A stretch of 30,078 bases of DNA from Ruminococcus sp. CAG:403 (GTDB taxonomy: Bacteria; Bacillota; Clostridia; Oscillospirales; Ruminococcaceae), in contig FR899081.1 in NCBI GenBank assembly GCA_000437255.1, positions 1,885-31,962 of the forward strand, read 5' to 3'. The stretch's first letter is position 1. Each line of letters starts with the position of its first letter. Below, one piece after another: positions 1 through 9,245 of the stretch. The notes under the pieces were generated by a model that saw nothing but the letters and a program-made list of their open reading frames with translations, did not search any database and was not told the origin of the DNA. The position numbers and the translations under genes are program-made.

Positions 1-2573
1 TTTTCGCCGGACAGCTTCTGGGGCAGACCGATTTTTCAGACGGTGTGGGACTTCCCTGGCACGTTTGCGAATCCGCAACCGGAGAAATGGAATTTAAAAT
101 TTCAGATGGTGTTTACCGCATTACCATTGTCAATCCGGGCGGTGCTTCCAATGGCGGAGAAGATCGCTGGGACTGCCAATTCCGTCACCGTGGATTGACC
201 ATTGAATCAGGAAAGCACTATACCGTTTCATTTGACATTACAGCTAGCAAAGACTGCACCTATTACACCAAAATTGGAGATTTGGCAGAACCATTTGCAG
301 AAGACTGGCACGGCGAACCGGATGATTCCCAACATGAGGCATATTGGAATGTGCAGCCGCTGACTGCCAACAAGACTGTTACCGTCAACGGTTCCTTTAC
401 AGCAACCCGTACCGCAGAGGTGGAATGGGCATTCCACATTGGCGGTGATAGCGTCCCAGCCGGAACTGTTTTCACATTTGATAACATGTCGCTGATCTGT
501 ACCGACAGTGACACCTACGATTATGTAAAGCCGGAAACCTGGAACCGTGCCGGCATTTTAACCAATCAAGTCAATTATTTTCCACAACTGGAGAAGAAGG
601 CCACCTTGCTTTCCGATCAAACCAGCAGCGTTTCGTTCTCTCTGCTGGACGAATCTGGGAAAACTGTTTTCATTGGAGATTCCAGTGTATTGGGAGAAGA
701 TGCTGATTCGGGAGATTCAGTACATGTACTTGATTTTTCAAAATTCCAAGAACCCGGTACCTATACCTTGGAAGCAGACGGACAAAAAAGCCGCAGCTTT
801 TCCATCGATGGAACTGCATACTACTCCGGCATGCTGTATGACGCACTGAATTACTTTTATCAAAACCGGAGCGGTATTGCCATTGAAAGTCAGTTCATCA
901 CATCCGGAGACTCCACTTCTCTGGCACGGGCTGCCGGGCATTCCAATGATACAGCTCGAATTACCACAGATTGGGACGACCTAAACAGCAACGGCGGCAC
1001 ACAGGATGTCACCGGCGGCTGGTACGATGCCGGCGACCATGGAAAATATGTGGTCAACGGCGGCATCTCCCTTTGGATGATGCAAAACCAATATGAACAT
1101 GCCAAGCAAAAAGGCGACACCAGTGCCTACGAAGATGGCACGATGTCCATTCCGGAAAACAACAATGGCTATCCAGATTTGCTCGATGAAGCACGCTGGG
1201 AGATGGAATGGATGCTGAAAATGATCGTGCAGGATGGAGAATATGCAGACATGGCATACCACAAAGTACACGACATCAAATGGACAGCACTCGGCATGAC
1301 ACCGGCAGATGATACCTTGGAACGGATTCTAAAACCGCCGACAACTTGTGCCACACTGAACCTGGCAGCATGTGCTGCACAAGCTTCCCGTCTGTGGCGT
1401 GATTTGGACAGCGATTTTTCCAAGCAGTGTCTGGATGCAGCGGAAGCCGCCTATGCTGCTGCAAAAAAGCATCCCGATTTATATGCTCCCATTGATCAAT
1501 CCATTGGCGGCGGCCCGTACGGAGATGACGATGCAACGGACGAATTTTACTGGGCAGCCGCAGAACTGTATCTCACTACCGGAGACAGCAGCTATCAAAA
1601 GGACATGAAGGCCTCAGATTGGTACCTGGACGTTCCGACTACATTAAAGGGCGGCGAATCCGTAGACACGGTCGCAAGCTTTGACTGGGGACATACAGCG
1701 GCACTTGGTTCCATTTCCCTCTCTCTGTATCCCGACCAGCTGGGCAAGGATGCCGAGAAACTTTCGGATGCATTCTCCGAAGCAGCAGATACCTATCTGC
1801 AACTGGAAGACAAACAGGGATACGGTCAACCCTATGCAGCAAGCACCATCAGCAGCAGCGATTCTGATAACGGTTATGTATGGGGTTCCAATTCCTTTGT
1901 CATTGACAACGCCATTATCCTTGCCTATGCCTATGATCTGACTGACAATACAGATTATCTGAACGGTGCAGCAACCGCAATGGATTACCTACTGGGACGC
2001 AATCCAGTGGATTACTCCTATGTAACCGGATACGGCACCCATGCGGTACAATATCCGCATCACCGATTCTGGGCACATCAGCTTTCAGAAAGCTTCCCGA
2101 TGGCACCCAGCGGCGTTCTGGTCGGCGGGCCGAATTCCGGCATGGAAGATCCCTGGGTACAGGGCAGCGGCTGGAAAAAGGGCGAGATTCCTCCGGCAAA
2201 GTGCTATTTGGATCACATCGAAGCCTGGTCGGTGAATGAGTGCACCATCAACTGGAATGAGCCGCTTGCCTGGATGACGGCATTCCTCTGTGATGCAACG
2301 GACGGCATCATGGTTGGCAGTGTGAGTCAGGCAGATGCCATTGAATCGGCAGAAAACAGCACCACAGCCACAGCAGACTCGGATTCTGAATCCATCATGC
2401 ACACCACCAAACAAGCAGCGGCAGCGGCGGCACAATCGGAACAAGATTCCAATGACAGTGCATCCCACTTCCCCATCAAATTGCTGATTATCTTAGGCGC
2501 CGTTTTAATTGGATTAATTGCAGTGGAAGTATTCGTCTATAAGATGGTAAAACTCTCCAAACAGGGAAAATAA
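1..2573 (+). CDS. GH9 cellulase with N-terminal CBM4-like module and C-terminal membrane anchor (5' end missing)
   Basis: The reading frame is open from base 3 to the TAA at 2571-2573. The first possible start, a GTG at 45, lies inside a carbohydrate-binding module, so the true start and signal peptide are to the left of the window. Counting from that GTG, residues 1-155 look like a CBM4/9 module. Residues about 168-255 look like the Ig-like domain that precedes many GH9 catalytic domains. Residues about 260-755 are the GH9 (alpha/alpha)6 domain, with WYDAGDHGKY (Asp328 and Asp331, expected base and nucleophile-water residues), PHHR at 671-674 and NECTINWNEP with the expected acid Glu732. It should hydrolyse beta-1,4-glucan outside the cell. 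After an Ala/Ser/Thr-rich linker (760-808) there is one hydrophobic helix (811-832) and a Lys-rich tail. This suggests anchoring in the membrane rather than in a cellulosome. There is no dockerin and no LPXTG motif. Confidence 0.93.
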   Translation, partial: FAGQLLGQTDFSDGVGLPWHVCESATGEMEFKISDGVYRITIVNPGGASNGGEDRWDCQFRHRGLTIESGKHYTVSFDITASKDCTYYTKIGDLAEPFAEDWHGEPDDSQHEAYWNVQPLTANKTVTVNGSFTATRTAEVEWAFHIGGDSVPAGTVFTFDNMSLICTDSDTYDYVKPETWNRAGILTNQVNYFPQLEKKATLLSDQTSSVSFSLLDESGKTVFIGDSSVLGEDADSGDSVHVLDFSKFQEPGTYTLEADGQKSRSFSIDGTAYYSGMLYDALNYFYQNRSGIAIESQFITSGDSTSLARAAGHSNDTARITTDWDDLNSNGGTQDVTGGWYDAGDHGKYVVNGGISLWMMQNQYEHAKQKGDTSAYEDGTMSIPENNNGYPDLLDEARWEMEWMLKMIVQDGEYADMAYHKVHDIKWTALGMTPADDTLERILKPPTTCATLNLAACAAQASRLWRDLDSDFSKQCLDAAEAAYAAAKKHPDLYAPIDQSIGGGPYGDDDATDEFYWAAAELYLTTGDSSYQKDMKASDWYLDVPTTLKGGESVDTVASFDWGHTAALGSISLSLYPDQLGKDAEKLSDAFSEAADTYLQLEDKQGYGQPYAASTISSSDSDNGYVWGSNSFVIDNAIILAYAYDLTDNTDYLNGAATAMDYLLGRNPVDYSYVTGYGTHAVQYPHHRFWAHQLSESFPMAPSGVLVGGPNSGMEDPWVQGSGWKKGEIPPAKCYLDHIEAWSVNECTINWNEPLAWMTAFLCDATDGIMVGSVSQADAIESAENSTTATADSDSESIMHTTKQAAAAAAQSEQDSNDSASHFPIKLLIILGAVLIGLIAVEVFVYKMVKLSKQGK

Positions 2574-2607
2574 AATTTTCCACAACTTTTCCATTTTTGT
2601 GGAAAAC

Positions 2608-2650
2608 AAAGCGCAGCGGAATTTCATTGAGAATTCCGCTGCGCTTTTTC
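2608..2650. terminator. Bidirectional terminator between the GH9 gene and trpA
   Basis: There is a perfect 16-bp inverted repeat (2608-2623 with 2632-2647) and an 8-nt loop. The stem is GC-rich in the middle, with A-runs at one end and T-runs at the other, so it can stop transcription from both convergent genes. A second, weaker hairpin (TTTTCCACAA at 2576-2585 with its complement at 2597-2606) lies just after the GH9 stop codon. Confidence 0.85.
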
Positions 2651-2676
2651 TTAATAAAGCATCAAGTGATTGACAT

Positions 2677-3474
2677 TTATGCATCCAGTGCCTGCCGCAG
2701 AGATGCCAAAAAGGATCCGACTGGCTCTGCTGCCTGTGCACCATATTTTTCCACCAGTTTTACAATGGCACTTCCCACGATGACACCATCACAATACTGG
2801 CTCATTTGCTTGGCTGCTTCCGGAGAGGAGATGCCGAATCCCACACAGCACGGCACTTTTGCCGCCTGATAGATGGCATCGAAAAAGGCACGGAAGTCTG
2901 TTTCAAAGGAAGTACGTACTCCTGTTACGCCATTAGAGGAAACACAATACAGGAATCCAGTTGCATCCGCTGCAATCATCTGAATTCTTCCTTCCGAAGC
3001 CGGTGTAACCAGGCTGATGTTGTGAATACCGTATGCATCAGCGGTACCCTGAATTTCATTCTTTTCCTCATAGGGCAAATCCGGTACAATGACGCCATCG
3101 ATTCCGGTTTCCTTGCACTGTGCGAAAAAGCGTTCTGTTCCATAACGATAAATGGTATTGAGGTACATCATCAACAGAAGCGGTGTATCATTCAACTTCT
3201 TCCGCAGCTTTTTCACCAATTCAAAAATACCTGCCAGCGTTGTGCCGCCGGACAGCGCACGTTCGCTGGCACGCTGAATCACTGGCCCTTCTGCAATCGG
3301 ATCGGAAAACGGAACACCCAGTTCAATCAAATCGGCACCGTTTTCAGCCAATTTCAACACAATTTGTTCCGTCAAGTCATAACCGCCATCTCCAGCTGTT
3401 ACAAACGGAATCAGCGCCTTTTTTCCAGCTGCTTTTACCTGCTCCAGTTTTGTATCTATTCTATTCTTAGTCAT
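2677..3474 (-). CDS. trpA: Tryptophan synthase alpha subunit
   Basis: The product cleaves indole-3-glycerol phosphate to indole and glyceraldehyde 3-phosphate and passes indole to TrpB. The 265-residue length is normal for this TIM-barrel family. The signature IELGVPFSDPIAEGP contains the catalytic Glu51. The second acid, Asp in E. coli (Asp60), is Glu62 here, which the family signature permits. The phosphate-binding Gly-rich loops follow (GFGISSPE, DGVIVGSAIV). The start is taken as the ATG at 3474, 9 nt after GGAG. A TTG directly upstream (3477) is an alternative with closer spacing. The gene overlaps the trpB stop by 8 nt, indicating translational coupling. It is the last gene of the operon and is followed by the terminator at 2608-2650. 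Confidence 0.95.
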   Translation of the reverse strand: MTKNRIDTKLEQVKAAGKKALIPFVTAGDGGYDLTEQIVLKLAENGADLIELGVPFSDPIAEGPVIQRASERALSGGTTLAGIFELVKKLRKKLNDTPLLLMMYLNTIYRYGTERFFAQCKETGIDGVIVPDLPYEEKNEIQGTADAYGIHNISLVTPASEGRIQMIAADATGFLYCVSSNGVTGVRTSFETDFRAFFDAIYQAAKVPCCVGFGISSPEAAKQMSQYCDGVIVGSAIVKLVEKYGAQAAEPVGSFLASLRQALDA

Positions 3475-4654
3475 CAATCTTCACTCCTCTGTAAGCGGCA
3501 ATCTGCTGCATATCCTTATCGCCTCTGCCGGATACACAAATTACCATAATCTGATCCTGCTTCATGGTGGGGGCAATTTTTATCGCTGCTGCAATGGCAT
3601 GTGCGGATTCAATTGCCGGAATAATACCTTCTGTCTTAGAAAGATATTCCAAGGCGCAAACCGCTTCTTCATCGGTAATCGGCACATAATCTGCCCGACC
3701 AGTGCTCTTTAAATACATATGTTCCGGTCCGACACCTGGATAATCCAACCCAGCAGAAATGGAGTAAACCGGTGCAATTTGTCCTTCTTCATTTTGCAGG
3801 AAGTAGGATTTCATGCCGTGGAAAATGCCTTCGGTTCCCTTTGCCATGGTTGCTGCATGTAGCGGAGTATCTACGCCCTTTCCGGCTGCTTCCGCACCAA
3901 CCAAACGCACACTTTGATCCGGGATGAAATCATAGAACATGCCCATTGCATTGGAACCACCGCCTACGCAGGCAACAACACAATCCGGCAAAACGCCTTC
4001 CTGTTCCTTGAGCTGTGCCTTGGTTTCTTCGCCAATGATTTTCTGGAAGTCCCGTACCATCATCGGATACGGATGCGGTCCCATAACAGAGCCAATCAGA
4101 TAATAGGTGGTTGCAATATTGGTTGCCCAATCCCGCATGGCTTCATTAATGGCATCTTTCAGAGTACCCGTTCCGCTGTCTACACCAGTTACCTTGGCAC
4201 CCAGCAGCTCCATCCGGTAAACATTCAGCCGCTGCCGGCGCATATCCTCTGTTCCCATGTAAACTTCACATTCCATGCCAAACAAAGCACAAGCTGTTGC
4301 CGTTGCTACACCATGCTGCCCGGCACCGGTTTCAGCAATGATCCGCTTTTTGCCCATGCGTTTTGCCAGTAGAATCTGTCCCAGTACATTGTTGATTTTA
4401 TGGGCACCGGTATGATTCAGATCTTCCCGCTTCAGATAAATCTTACAGCCGCCCAGATCCTTTGTCATCTTTTGGGCATAGTACAGCAAAGAAGGACGGT
4501 TGGCATAGTCTCGGTAAAGCTGATGCAGCTCTGCCAAAAAGTCCGGATCCTCCCGGTAGCGATCATATGCTTCTTCCAATTCGTGTACTGCATTCATAAC
4601 AGTCTCCGGCACATATTGCCCGCCAAAGCGGCCAAATCTTCCTACATGACTCAT
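3467..4654 (-). CDS. trpB: Tryptophan synthase beta subunit
   Basis: This PLP enzyme condenses indole with serine to give tryptophan, working in the alpha2-beta2 complex with TrpA. With numbering from a GTG three codons upstream, the PLP lysine lies in NHTGAHKINN (Lys89), the catalytic Glu in AETGAGQHG (Glu111), and the PLP-phosphate loop is GGGSNAMG (234-241). The length of 395 residues is standard. The ATG at 4654 is preferred over the GTG at 4663, because GAGG lies 6-8 nt before the ATG but abuts the GTG. The ATG begins one base after the trpF stop, so translation is probably coupled. Confidence 0.96.
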   Translation of the reverse strand: MSHVGRFGRFGGQYVPETVMNAVHELEEAYDRYREDPDFLAELHQLYRDYANRPSLLYYAQKMTKDLGGCKIYLKREDLNHTGAHKINNVLGQILLAKRMGKKRIIAETGAGQHGVATATACALFGMECEVYMGTEDMRRQRLNVYRMELLGAKVTGVDSGTGTLKDAINEAMRDWATNIATTYYLIGSVMGPHPYPMMVRDFQKIIGEETKAQLKEQEGVLPDCVVACVGGGSNAMGMFYDFIPDQSVRLVGAEAAGKGVDTPLHAATMAKGTEGIFHGMKSYFLQNEEGQIAPVYSISAGLDYPGVGPEHMYLKSTGRADYVPITDEEAVCALEYLSKTEGIIPAIESAHAIAAAIKIAPTMKQDQIMVICVSGRGDKDMQQIAAYRGVKIDD

Positions 4655-4655
4655 T

Positions 4656-5276
4656 TCATTCACCTCGTATAATATTCAAAACCTGCTGCATTTTCTCAGC
4701 ATCTTTCTTTCCATCTGTTTCAATGCCGCTGGACAAATCCACCCCATTTGGATGTACGATCTCCAATGCCTTTCTTAAATTGCCTGCATGCAGACCGCCT
4801 GCCAGCAGCCAGGGGGTAGTTGGCGTATAGGTTCCCAAAAGCGACCAATTTGCGGTCTGTCCCGTTCCGCCTACCTGTCCTGGTGTATACCCTTCCACCA
4901 CCAAACAATCAACACCCATTGCATCTGCTGCCTGTAAATCTTCTACCGTTTGCACGCGAACGGCTTTCCAAATGAAGCCCCGCCATCGTTTTCGCAGGGC
5001 AGCCAAATACGCTGCATCTTCCTGCCCATGCAGCTGGAGAATGTCTGCTCCAGCCGCTTCTGCCAACGCTGCTGCCTGCTCCGGAGATTCATTTACCACA
5101 ACGCCTACCCGGCGAATGACTGGATCCAGTTGTGCAGTCATCGCCGCTACTGTTGCAGCATCAATCGAACGACGAAATCCCGCTGATAAAATCATGCCCA
5201 TATAGTCTGGCTTGCAGGCATTCAAAAGTGCAACATCTTCCAATCTGCGATTGCCACAAAACTTTACGGAAACCAT
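4656..5276 (-). CDS. trpF: Phosphoribosylanthranilate isomerase
   Basis: The product is a TIM-barrel enzyme that converts N-(5-phosphoribosyl)anthranilate to the CdRP intermediate, the third step of tryptophan synthesis. The N-terminal VKFCGN carries the catalytic Cys7, and the catalytic Asp lies in GVDLSSGIE (Asp180). The WLLAGGL loop binds phosphate. The length of 206 residues is typical. The start ATG shares one base with the trpC stop (TAATG), and GGGAGGG lies just upstream inside trpC. Confidence 0.93.
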   Translation of the reverse strand: MVSVKFCGNRRLEDVALLNACKPDYMGMILSAGFRRSIDAATVAAMTAQLDPVIRRVGVVVNESPEQAAALAEAAGADILQLHGQEDAAYLAALRKRWRGFIWKAVRVQTVEDLQAADAMGVDCLVVEGYTPGQVGGTGQTANWSLLGTYTPTTPWLLAGGLHAGNLRKALEIVHPNGVDLSSGIETDGKKDAEKMQQVLNIIRGE

Positions 5277-6055
5277 TAAAGTCCCTCCCGCAGCATATGC
5301 ATGGTATCTGCAACGGTTCCGCTTCGCATCAGTGTTTCTCCGATCAGTACGGCATGCGCACCGCTTTCCGCTGCCTGCTGCATATCAGCATGCTGGGAAA
5401 TTCCGCTTTCCGATACCAAAACACAAGACGATGGCACCAGCTTTGCCAGACGCTTTGTGGTGTTTAAGTCCACCTGAAAGGTCTTTAAATTACGGTTGTT
5501 GATTCCAATGATTTTTGGCTTGCAGCGCAGCACCTGTTCCAGTTCTGCTTCATTGTGTACTTCAAATAAACAATGCAGTCCCAGAGCAGATGCCTGTGCA
5601 TAAAACGCCTGCATCTGTTCCAAATCCAGCATAGCCGCAATCAACAGCACGGCATCTGCACCAATGACTCTTGCTTCATCAATCTGATACGAATCGATGA
5701 TAAAATCCTTCCGCAGAATCGGAAGCTGCACAGCCTGCCGGATGGCACGCAAATACTGACTGCTGCCTTGAAAGTAGTGCTCCTCCGTCAAGCAGGAAAT
5801 GGCATTTGCTCCGGCTGCCTGATAGGCAATCGCCTGCTCAACCGGATGAAAGTCTGCACAAATAACCGATTTAGACGGGGACGCTTTCTTCACTTCCGCA
5901 ATAATGGAAAGTCCGCCATCTTTCAAAGCATGATAGAAATCCAAAACCGGACGGGGTTCTGCTTCTGCCAAACGACGCATTTCCGAAGCAGATACAGCAG
6001 CTTGTTCCCGTGCCAGCTGTTCCCGGCGATAACCTGCAATATCATCTAAAATCAT
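5276..6055 (-). CDS. trpC: Indole-3-glycerol phosphate synthase
   Basis: The product closes the indole ring, turning CdRP into indole-3-glycerol phosphate with loss of CO2. The 259-residue protein begins MILDDIAGYR, as is usual. Family motifs are IIAEVKKASPSKS (catalytic Lys), LRKDFIIDSYQI (Lys), GINNRNLKTF and LVSESGIS. The frame stays open 29 codons upstream into trpGD, but the ATG at 6055 has a good AGGAAAGGAAG ribosome-binding site and matches the usual N-terminus. The gap to trpGD is 28 nt. TrpC and TrpF are separate proteins here, unlike the enterobacterial fusion. Confidence 0.95.
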   Translation of the reverse strand: MILDDIAGYRREQLAREQAAVSASEMRRLAEAEPRPVLDFYHALKDGGLSIIAEVKKASPSKSVICADFHPVEQAIAYQAAGANAISCLTEEHYFQGSSQYLRAIRQAVQLPILRKDFIIDSYQIDEARVIGADAVLLIAAMLDLEQMQAFYAQASALGLHCLFEVHNEAELEQVLRCKPKIIGINNRNLKTFQVDLNTTKRLAKLVPSSCVLVSESGISQHADMQQAAESGAHAVLIGETLMRSGTVADTMHMLREGL

Positions 6056-6083
6056 GATGTTCTTCCTTTCCTGCTGTTTCAGC

Positions 6084-7712
6084 TTACCGATTGGTAAATG
6101 TGACCAGTTCCTGCAATTTTTCCAGTGCCTTGCCGCTGTCAATCATCTCTGCTGCCAGGGAAACGCCCTCCTGTACACTGGCAACTTTTCCAATGGTATA
6201 CAGGGCACAGCCTGCATTCAGCAGCACAATATTCCGCTTGCTTCCGGTAATGCTTCCATTTAAAATGCCCTTGGTAATGTCGGCATTTTCCTGTGCTGTA
6301 CCGCCTACAATCTCCTCTTTGGTTCCTCTTAGCAATCCCATCTGCTCCGGTGTCAATTCATACTCCAGAACCTGACCATCCCGCACTTCTGCAACAGAAG
6401 TGGAATCGGAAATGGAAACCTCATCCAGACGATCGTTGCCATATACCACCATGGCACGCTGAATTCCAATCTGAATCAAAACATGTGCCATAACCGAAAG
6501 CAGCTTCTTTTCATAAACACCCAGTACGATGTAATCCGTCTGTGCTGGATTGGTCAAAGGCCCTAATACATTGAATACGGTTCGCACGCCCATTTGTCCC
6601 CGTACCGGCGCAACAAACCGCATTGACTTGTGATAACTCTGCGCAAACAGGAAAGAAACGCCAACCGTATCCAGACAAGCTTTTGCCTGTTCCGGCGTAG
6701 ACTGAATCTTCACACCGAGACATTCCAATACATCAGCAGCGCCACTCTTACTGGAAACGCTCCGGTTTCCATGTTTTGCAACCTTTACGCCGGCAGCTGC
6801 AATGACAAAGGAAGCTGTGGTGGAAATGTTAAAGGAACTTGCCAGATCACCGCCGGTTCCCACAATATCAATTGCATCCTTGCTGTCCGGTACCAGATTG
6901 GCCTTTGCCCGCATGCCCAATGCCAAGCCGCTGATTTCATCAATGGTTTCGCCTTTCATCCGCAGAGCGGTCAAAAACTCTGCAATCTGTGCCTCTGTTG
7001 CCTGCCCGCTCATGATAATATCCATGGCTTCTGCAGCTTCCTGCTGGGTCAGATTCTGGAATTCTATCAAGCGATTGCTGTATGGGCAAAGCGCTTTTTT
7101 CGGTGCAGGCGGCTCCTGCATCACATCTGGAATTGAAACACCTGGAATGGTATTCAGGAAATTAATCAAAATCTGTTTTCCTGCCTGTGTCAGGATGGAT
7201 TCCGGGTGGAACTGCACGCCGTAAATCGGCAGCTCCTTGTGTTCCAATCCCATAATCTGCCCATCGGTATCCCGTGCAGTTACCCACAGACACTCCGGTA
7301 CAGATGCATCCTCTACGATCAAAGAGTGGTAACGGCCACATGGCACTTCTTCCGGCAAATGCCGGAACAAGGTTGCATCTTTCTGAAAGCGAATCTTGCT
7401 TGCCTTTCCGTGCATTAGAACAGAAGCCTTTACAATTTTTCCGCCAAATGCTTCTGCAATGGACTGATGCCCCAGGCAAACACCCAAAATTGGAATTTTT
7501 CCGCTAAAGTGCCGGATGGCTTCCAAAGAAATGCCGGCATCCTTCGGATAGCCCGGACCCGGCGATACAATCAATGCCTCCGGCTTGAGCTGTTCCAGTC
7601 CTTCTACCGTAATGACATCGTTCCGAATAACCTGAATGTCCGGATAAAGTTCTCCAATATACTGATACAAATTATAGGTAAAAGAATCGTAATTATCCAA
7701 TAATACAATCAT
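6084..7712 (-). CDS. trpGD: Fused anthranilate synthase glutaminase / anthranilate phosphoribosyltransferase
   Basis: One 542-residue chain carries two activities. Residues 1-190 form the class I glutamine amidotransferase TrpG, with the nucleophile Cys79 in GVCLGHQ and His169/Glu171 in QFHPES; it supplies ammonia to TrpE. Residues about 213-542 form TrpD, which joins anthranilate to PRPP, with the PRPP-binding IVGTGGD (283-289) and KHGNRSVSSKSGAADVLE. A Pro-rich linker (about 193-210) connects the halves. The start ATG overlaps the trpE stop by the ATGA arrangement, so synthase subunits are probably made in step. Confidence 0.96.
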   Translation of the reverse strand: MIVLLDNYDSFTYNLYQYIGELYPDIQVIRNDVITVEGLEQLKPEALIVSPGPGYPKDAGISLEAIRHFSGKIPILGVCLGHQSIAEAFGGKIVKASVLMHGKASKIRFQKDATLFRHLPEEVPCGRYHSLIVEDASVPECLWVTARDTDGQIMGLEHKELPIYGVQFHPESILTQAGKQILINFLNTIPGVSIPDVMQEPPAPKKALCPYSNRLIEFQNLTQQEAAEAMDIIMSGQATEAQIAEFLTALRMKGETIDEISGLALGMRAKANLVPDSKDAIDIVGTGGDLASSFNISTTASFVIAAAGVKVAKHGNRSVSSKSGAADVLECLGVKIQSTPEQAKACLDTVGVSFLFAQSYHKSMRFVAPVRGQMGVRTVFNVLGPLTNPAQTDYIVLGVYEKKLLSVMAHVLIQIGIQRAMVVYGNDRLDEVSISDSTSVAEVRDGQVLEYELTPEQMGLLRGTKEEIVGGTAQENADITKGILNGSITGSKRNIVLLNAGCALYTIGKVASVQEGVSLAAEMIDSGKALEKLQELVTFTNR

Positions 7713-9178
7713 TTTCCTGCCTCCTTAACAGCATTCAAAACAGCCAGTGCTTTGTTGACGGTTTCATAATATTCATTTTCCGGAACAGAATCAGCGACAA
7801 TGCCGGCTCCTGCCTGTACATATGCTTTTTGGTTGCGGAACAATACAGTACGAATGGCAATGCAGGTGTTGATGTTTCCATCAAACCCCAGGCAACCTAC
7901 GGTACCACCATATAGACCGCGCTTTTGCTGTTCCAGCTCATCGATCAGTTCCATCGCACGTACCTTCGGTGCACCGGAAAGCGTTCCTGCCGGTAGAATT
8001 GCCATCAGTGCATCCAGCGCAGTCAGATCCTCCCGCAGCTGACCTTCCACATCAGAAACCAAGTGCATCACCTTGGAAGCCCGCTCTGTTACCATGTATT
8101 TGGTAACGGTTACTGTACCGAACTTAGAAACCTTCCCCACATCGTTTCGTCCCAAATCCACCAGCATCGTGTGCTCGGAACGTTCTTTCGGATCGGCAAG
8201 CAGCATCTTTTCATTGTTCAAATCCTCTTCTGCCGTCCGTCCTCTCGGCTTAGTTCCGGCAATGGGGCGATTGTGAATCAAACCACCCTGCACCTTTGCC
8301 AGCATTTCCGGAGAAGCACCGGCAATATCATAATCCGGTGTATGGAAAAAGTACAGATACGGAGAAGGATTGGTCGCACGCAGCTGCCGATATACATCGA
8401 AGCTTGCCGGCGGATTTTCCACTTCAAACCGCTGTGACAAAACAATCTGGAAGATGTCTCCGTTGACAATGTGTTCCTTTGCCTGATCGACCATCTTGGT
8501 AAAATCTGCTTTTGTCATATTGGAGCGTACAACAGACTCTCCGCTGTGCGGCTGGCGTTCTGCGGATGGAACATAGCGGCTGATTTCCTGTGCCAGTTCC
8601 TCTGCCCGCCACAGTGCTTCTGCATATTGTGCGCTCAGGTTTCCATTTCGATGCAGGTTCAAAATAACGATGCCATTACTGGTCAAATGGTCATATGCCA
8701 CCAATTCTTCATATAGAAACAAATGACAGTCCGGCATGCCGATGTCATCCTTTGGGATATTGGAAAGGGTTGGTTCTACATACCGTACGGTATCATAACC
8801 AAAATAGCCAATCAAGCCACCAGTAAAGCTTGGCATTCCTTCCAATGCAGGTGCATGATACTGTGCCATCCGTTCTTTCAGATATGCAATTGGATTACAA
8901 ACTTCCTTTTGCTCTAGAACAGTATCCCCGGACTTTCTGGTTGCCGTATGACCCTGCATCCGAATTTCTTCCTTGGGATTCGATCCGATAAAAGAATACC
9001 GATCCCACTGTGTGCCGTTGCTGACGCTTTCCAAAATAAAGGAATTGTCTCCTTTTTCCGCCATGCAGCGATAGATGTTCATGGGCGTTTGATGATCGGC
9101 GCAAAATGTATAGAATACTGGAATGGTGTTGTATTCTTTTGCGAGCGCCTGCACTTCTTCCAATGATGGTTTCAGCAT
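7709..9178 (-). CDS. trpE: Anthranilate synthase component I
   Basis: The product makes anthranilate from chorismate, with ammonia from the TrpG half of the next gene. The 489-residue length and the chorismate-binding motifs fit: NRPIAGTKPRGRT, HTMLVDLGRNDVG and LPAGTLSGAPKVRAMEL. The N-terminal ILES (about residues 48-51) matches the LLES element of the tryptophan feedback site, so allosteric inhibition is likely. The ATG at 9178 is chosen because AAGGAG lies 8 nt before it. The open frame further upstream runs through the leader terminator and is not a real extension. This is the first gene of the trp operon. Confidence 0.96.
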   Translation of the reverse strand: MLKPSLEEVQALAKEYNTIPVFYTFCADHQTPMNIYRCMAEKGDNSFILESVSNGTQWDRYSFIGSNPKEEIRMQGHTATRKSGDTVLEQKEVCNPIAYLKERMAQYHAPALEGMPSFTGGLIGYFGYDTVRYVEPTLSNIPKDDIGMPDCHLFLYEELVAYDHLTSNGIVILNLHRNGNLSAQYAEALWRAEELAQEISRYVPSAERQPHSGESVVRSNMTKADFTKMVDQAKEHIVNGDIFQIVLSQRFEVENPPASFDVYRQLRATNPSPYLYFFHTPDYDIAGASPEMLAKVQGGLIHNRPIAGTKPRGRTAEEDLNNEKMLLADPKERSEHTMLVDLGRNDVGKVSKFGTVTVTKYMVTERASKVMHLVSDVEGQLREDLTALDALMAILPAGTLSGAPKVRAMELIDELEQQKRGLYGGTVGCLGFDGNINTCIAIRTVLFRNQKAYVQAGAGIVADSVPENEYYETVNKALAVLNAVKEAGK

Positions 9179-9200
9179 ACTCTTGACTCCTTTTGCATAA

Positions 9201-9245
9201 AATAAAAAAAGCTTGACTTCCCACTTATCATGGGACGTCAAGCTT
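9201..9245 (-). terminator. T-box-controlled intrinsic terminator
   Basis: There is a 15-bp stem (9245-9231 with 9223-9209, one G/A mismatch) with a 7-nt loop, followed by a run of seven T and further T-rich sequence. The stem begins only 5 nt after the antiterminator's 3' strand, the usual T-box geometry. Confidence 0.9.

Noticed and set aside
2806..3549. A 247-codon open frame on the plus strand across trpA
   Set aside because: It is a shadow of trpA with a composition (many Cys, His, Gln) typical of antisense frames.
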